From Loripinus fragilis (Eukaryota > Mollusca > Bivalvia > Lucinida > Lucinidae): DNA of 64,000 nt. The stretch is from positions 70,886,665 through 70,950,664 of the forward strand of contig OZ026517.1 of the NCBI GenBank assembly GCA_964019695.1, read 5' to 3'. Below, piece after piece: positions 62,301 to 64,000 of the stretch (the stretch's first letter is position 1; every line of letters begins with the position of its first letter). The translations under genes were made by a program, and so were the position numbers. Under the pieces are notes generated by a model. That model was not told the DNA's origin. It did no database searches and worked only from the letters and a program-made list of their open reading frames with translations.

Positions 62301-64000
62301 CTCAACCAAAACATATGTTGTGAGTACTCAAAAGAACCACCTCAATGAGACGGTTCTTTTGAGCACCCAAAACATATGTTAAAACTGATGGTTAAGAAAA
62401 TATTTACAATTTTACGCTCAAAAATTGTGTTTATCTTAAGTAAACCTGTGGTTCATATCTTCTATTGAAATATTTACCGTATTTCAGCCGGGGGACCCAG
62501 CATTAGGTGCAAGTTGGCATGTGTGTATAGCTAAGATTCAAATCAGTCTGGGCATCTGCATAGTCTGATCAGAGTCTTTAGTTTTCCAACTGAAGAAACG
62601 TTGGACCCATGCCTGAATGTGCATGCTGATCTGCGTCTTCAAAAAGTGCACATGCCAACTTGTGCCCTTTTGCTAGAAAACTAGACATGCCCTATGGTGG
62701 CCATGTTTTTTGCGGGATCAAATAAATTTAAGCTATTTTTGTAGAAGGTCACCTAAATTATTTTCAATTCTTTAAGTTTCCTAAGCTGCAATAAGCCCCG
62801 CCCCACTAGAGCCCATGTTTTTTGAGGGATCAAGTTCGTTTTAGCTATTATTGTAAAGGGTCACCATGAAACATTCCTGTGAAGTTTGATAAAAAATTAA
62901 GTAAGTATAGCCAGGAAATACTACAATCACAAACCACAGACCAACCCACGGCACCGTGAGGAAGAAACACTGAACACTTACTGTGAGCCACACAACAAGA
63001 ATACAATTTAAGTAAAGCAACTGGCTCTCTCTTCCTCAGCGGAATGATTGCAAGACTAGAAAGGACACAAAGTACAATGTACTGCGTTACAAAACAAGGA
63101 GCATAAATCCCCCAAAACAACGGAACAACAATTAACAATAAATCATCAAAAACAACAGCAGAATCACCACCTTGAAATTGGCTCAATGTTATACATGAAG
63201 GACTAAAGGAGAAGTAACTGTTTAATTTAAATCCAGGGATTTTCCTAGGCCAGCTTTGGGGCCGAATATACACCTCATCCCAATCCAAAATTGAGCAAAA
63301 ACTTCCCAAATGGTGTATATTATTCCCAATTTCTTAAGTTCTACATTTTGGTAAAAATTTCATGAAAATCCAAATATACCAAAGTTACAGATGCATGAAA
63401 ATTTGCATAAAAATGTTTTCATTCACATTTTTTTTATTCAACTTTTCATGAGTTTTTTTGGTGGGCAATTATAATAAAGCAACAAATATGTTACAGCTTT
63501 ACGTACACTGCTAATTTCTTATACGTTTTTTAAAAAATCCATTTAAAATGGTGGTCTGCATCAAGTTTTTCCAATTTTATGGTCCAAATGCTTTTTAACC
63601 CAAATTAAACGGGCCCCTGTCCCCAACTTCAGAAAGGTAGGAATGTCCCTGAAATCAAATTGTTGAAAATGAATGACAACAGACATTGACTGATCCCAAT
63701 GATCACCTAAGTACAATGTGCTCAGGTGAGCTTTTGGGATCAGTTAATGTCAAATTAATCAGGAGGCCTGTATTACCTATTTTCGCATACTGCATCATGG
63801 CCATGTGTTGATCTACAACAGCTGGATCACTGGAACTATAGGCACCTAACAATGGATAAAAGTTGGCTCCTATATCATCTGGGGGCTGGTGCTCACCAGA
63901 TTTCCATTTACTAGCTTCATTCTTGTTCCAGTGACGCATGTACTCATGATTCCAGTGGATATATTTCCCATCTTTCTCTGGATTCCCATACCACGGGTAA
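58612..64000 (-). CDS. MANEA: Glycoprotein endo-alpha-1,2-mannosidase (GH99), C-terminal 344 residues
   Basis: Joined exons: beyond 64000 to 63777, 61776-61667, and 59313-58612 (TAG stop). Splice sites are GT-AG and phases match (1, then 0). MANEA is a Golgi enzyme that trims glucosylated mannose (Glc1-3Man) from N-glycans, giving a glucosidase-independent processing route. Visible landmarks are WYGNPEKDGKYIHWNH, PPDDIGANFYPLLGAYSS, VVAVSWYPPG, VIHVEPY, GNHPAFYR, FIGLLVEEK, GFDGFYTYFATNGFTYGS, SVGPGYIDT, RPWN and SFNEWHEGTQIE, which carries the paired catalytic acids of family GH99. The vertebrate enzyme is about 460 residues, so the membrane anchor and stem are outside the window. The paralogue MANEAL cannot be excluded by sequence alone. 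Confidence 0.95.
59580..59745 (-). repeat. Hairpin repeat family H, inverted copy
   Basis: GCGTAAAATTGGATTTATT, CTCAAAAGAACTGTCTCATC / GAGACGGTTCTTTTGAG, then CAACCTATGTTTTGGTTGAG. In MANEA intron 2. Confidence 0.65.
60225..60400 (+). repeat. Hairpin repeat family H, degenerate copy
   Basis: GGCCTCTAGATAAAAGTAC, TTCTCAACCAAAACGTATA, ATAAGAGACGGTTCATTTTAG, CAATTTTACGCTAA. In MANEA intron 2. Confidence 0.55.
60880..61110 (+). repeat. Degenerate tandem repeat of about 95 bp
   Basis: ACCTATTC(T/C)TGGCATATG and GACCACTTCA(A/T) recur about three times. Confidence 0.5.
61667..61776 (-). CDS. MANEA: MANEA middle coding exon
   Basis: 110 bp, phase 1 to 0. Acceptor TTTCAG, donor GTGAGT. Encodes VVAVSWYPPGDGDRQEIQPD and ILEKAEKYKLK, matching SVSWYPPG...ILDTA of the family. 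The large surrounding frame extends into intron on both sides and is not the exon. Confidence 0.93.
61777..63776 (-). other. MANEA intron 1 of those visible
   Basis: 2000 bp. Holds a family H hairpin (62265), an inverted pair GTGCAAGTTGGCATGTG / CACATGCCAACTTGTGC (about 62500-62668), and part of a family L element: two units starting GCCC(T/A)A... CCATGTTTTTTG at 62690 and 62812, with the end ATGTGCTCAGGTGAGC at 63735. Confidence 0.7.
62265..62425 (+). repeat. Hairpin repeat family H, well preserved
   Basis: TCTCAACCAAAACATATG, TACTCAAAAGAACCACCTC-AATG-AGACGGTTCTTTTGAGC, AAAACATATGTTAAAACTG, ACAATTTTACGCTC. Confidence 0.7.
63777..64000 (-). CDS. MANEA: MANEA coding exon, truncated by window edge
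   Basis: Last base G at 63777 (phase 1), donor GTAATA. Encodes from the edge YPWYGNPEKDGKYIHWNHEY to MMQYAKIG. Joins in phase as YAKI-G-VVAVSW. Continues beyond position 64000. Confidence 0.92.

Noticed and set aside
63003..63309. Minus-strand 153-codon frame in MANEA intron 1 as a gene
   Set aside because: No start context, no family similarity, and the flanking MANEA exons join in phase without it.

Overview
The window is eukaryotic genomic DNA with introns, GT-AG splice sites and about 85% transposon-derived or other non-coding sequence. The repeats suggest a lophotrochozoan, most likely a bivalve mollusc. They include many short hairpin MITEs, tRNA-derived SINEs, tandem-core repeats ending in a motif like CAGGTGAGCTAA, a LINE with a PHD-like finger, and a Penelope-like reverse-transcriptase relic. 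No species can be named from sequence alone. Two host genes are present, both on the minus strand.

Gene 1 is ORC3, origin recognition complex subunit 3. I reconstructed twelve coding exons by hand, running from the start codon at 28130 down to 8295. All splice phases agree and they encode a continuous 428 residues. The C-terminal exons are not found between 8295 and position 1, so they should lie beyond the left edge. Gene 2 is MANEA, Golgi endo-alpha-1,2-mannosidase (GH99). Its last three coding exons lie between the right edge and the stop codon at 58612, giving 344 residues with the SFNEWHEGTQIE catalytic segment. Its N-terminal anchor and stem lie beyond the right edge. I found no protein-coding host gene in the roughly 30 kb between the two.

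Layout from left to right. 1-2672 is an LTR retrotransposon in reverse orientation that carries only a gag gene; its 3' LTR runs off the left edge. 2673-8290 holds MITEs and a decayed APE-type LINE (about 5003-8075). 8295-28130 is ORC3, its introns filled with MITEs, SINEs, a second LINE fragment, a palindromic minisatellite and composite nested MITEs. 28240-29565 is a transposon with arrays of a CGGCCCCTAACAAACT motif at both ends, inserted about 110 bp upstream of the ORC3 start codon. 29600-33745 is mostly unremarkable, with a microsatellite and a weak DNA-transposon remnant. 33750-37620 is a satellite of roughly 170-180 bp units containing telomere-like TTAGGG blocks. 37770-42060 holds an interspersed tandem repeat, the reverse-transcriptase relic (38655-40590) and a 586-bp foldback element. 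42670-51900 is a mosaic of tandem-core repeats and MITEs, including a 1146-bp long-inverted-repeat element with a tRNA-like sequence in each arm. 52060-55260 is a 3.2-kb block studded with the palindrome TTAATGGCCATTAA. 56000-58605 is MITEs, the last ending 6 bp downstream of the MANEA stop codon. 58612-64000 is MANEA.

Most uninterrupted reading frames in the window are chance or transposon-derived. Boundaries of MITEs and repeats were read by eye and are approximate unless a target-site duplication is quoted.
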